From contig DKTP01000077.1 in NCBI GenBank assembly GCA_002473085.1, forward strand, positions 1 through 34,461: a DNA stretch of 34,461 nt, written 5' to 3'. The notes beneath the pieces were generated by a model. The model ran no database searches and was not told the origin of the DNA. It saw nothing but the letters and a program-made list of their open reading frames with translations. The position numbers and the translations under genes are program-made. This document shows positions 33,916 through 34,461 of the stretch, piece by piece. The DNA is from Anaerolineales bacterium UBA7227. GTDB taxonomy: Bacteria > Chloroflexota > Anaerolineae > Anaerolineales > Villigracilaceae. The first letter of the stretch is position 1. Each line of letters opens with the position of its first letter.

Positions 33916-33944
33916 GAATTTTTTGACGCAGATTGGGATTCGCG

Positions 33945-34461
33945 CTACCAGTAACTCTCCGCCCTTCGATCTTCCAAAATGGGGATCTTCCGCCTCGTCT
34001 CCTGAACCTTGGACAGGTCGGCCGTCAACGTAATCAACTCCTCCCCCTCGCCGCCTTCCGCCAGGATCTCGCCCCACGGATCCACCGCCATCGAATGGCC
34101 GAAATACTCGTTCGACGGATCGCTCCCGACGCGGTTGCAGGCGAAGACGAACATCTGGTTTTCGATGGCCCGCGCGCGGACGAGCGTCTGCCAGTGGACG
34201 AGGCGCGGCTTCGGCCACTCGGACGGGAGGAACGTCATCGCCGCGCCCGCCAGGGCATAACCGCGGAAGAGCTCGGGGAAGCGCAGGTCGTAGCAGATCG
34301 CCAGTCCCGCGCGTCCAAAGGGCAGGTCGGCCAGCGCGGGCTCGTCGCCCGGAATGTTCAGCAGGATCGACGAGATCCGCCCGCCATACATCGCGCCGTA
34401 ATAGACGCTGGTCAGCAGGATCAGCGCCGCCGTGGGATCAAGCCCGAGCGAGAACGCCAGC
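33945..34461 (-). CDS. Partial TctA-permease/nitrilase chimeric reading frame (runs off right edge)
   Basis: The C-terminal ~128 residues are the second half of a carbon-nitrogen hydrolase: PFGRAGLAICYDLRFPELFRG with the catalytic Cys, PSEWPKPRLVHWQTLVRARAIEN, then FGHSMAVDPWGE. The nitrilase half carrying the catalytic Glu and Lys is absent. Upstream, in the same open frame to the window edge, the sequence reads FSLGLDPTAALILL, then YYGAMYGGRISSILLNIPGD, a TctA-type tricarboxylate transporter permease segment. The switch falls in PGDEPA (34335-34352), which fits both families. This may be a genuine deletion fusion, a pseudogene, or an assembly join at a shared word. Confidence 0.8.
   Translation of the reverse strand, partial: LAFSLGLDPTAALILLTSVYYGAMYGGRISSILLNIPGDEPALADLPFGRAGLAICYDLRFPELFRGYALAGAAMTFLPSEWPKPRLVHWQTLVRARAIENQMFVFACNRVGSDPSNEYFGHSMAVDPWGEILAEGGEGEELITLTADLSKVQETRRKIPILEDRRAESYW

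Overview
The window is a gene-dense, GC-rich bacterial chromosome segment with about thirty protein genes and no visible tRNA, rRNA or CRISPR array. The content suggests an anaerobic, heterotrophic, monoderm-like lineage, most likely Chloroflexota class Anaerolineae. The pointers are a sugar-binding lipoprotein with a Pro/Ala/Thr-Gln linker after its lipobox, a carbohydrate ABC operon without its own ATPase, a ferredoxin-dependent 2-oxoacid oxidoreductase, and dispersed intergenic hairpin repeats. The taxonomic call is inference.

Region 1 (276-8794, minus strand) is a tightly packed amino-sugar operon. In transcription order it holds a ROK repressor, an atypical ROK kinase-like protein, a PIG-L/LmbE deacetylase, an ABC binding protein with two permeases, and a cytoplasmic GH3 beta-N-acetylhexosaminidase. 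The parts make a GlcNAc-oligosaccharide import, cleavage, deacetylation and phosphorylation pathway plausible. A near-consensus promoter with an inverted repeat at its start site precedes the repressor.

Region 2 (8921-14405) starts with a divergent mntH-usp pair. Its promoter overlaps a perfect palindrome of the DtxR/MntR type. Next come rpiB with a small membrane protein, a TlpA thioredoxin coupled to an Lgt-fold protein that has lost the Lgt signature residues, and a DUF429 protein.

Region 3 (14537-23150) is central carbon metabolism: transketolase, an aspartase/fumarase-superfamily lyase, a GntR regulator, and a 2-oxoacid:ferredoxin oxidoreductase (korAB). Transketolase and KorA both end in Lys/Pro/Ala-rich basic tails. 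Between the enzymes lie two copies of a ~100-bp palindromic repeat. One copy is split by a 167-bp MITE-like insert with terminal inverted repeats and an 8-bp target duplication.

Region 4 (23325-26267) holds arfB, a long structured leader with a small membrane protein, a convergent gene of unknown function, and an EamA transporter. Region 5 (26275-32477, minus) is an amino-acid/pyruvate block: argF, rocD, ald, an acetyl-CoA hydrolase/transferase and pyk. Region 6 (32631-34461) holds smpB, an unknown protein, and a gene running off the right edge. In that last gene a TctA-type permease segment continues in frame into the C-terminal half of a nitrilase; the join falls in an 18-bp stretch encoding PGDEPA.

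Several genes (aspA-like, arfB, the EamA gene, smpB) have a -10-like hexamer only 6-8 nt before the start codon and no Shine-Dalgarno, which predicts leaderless mRNAs.
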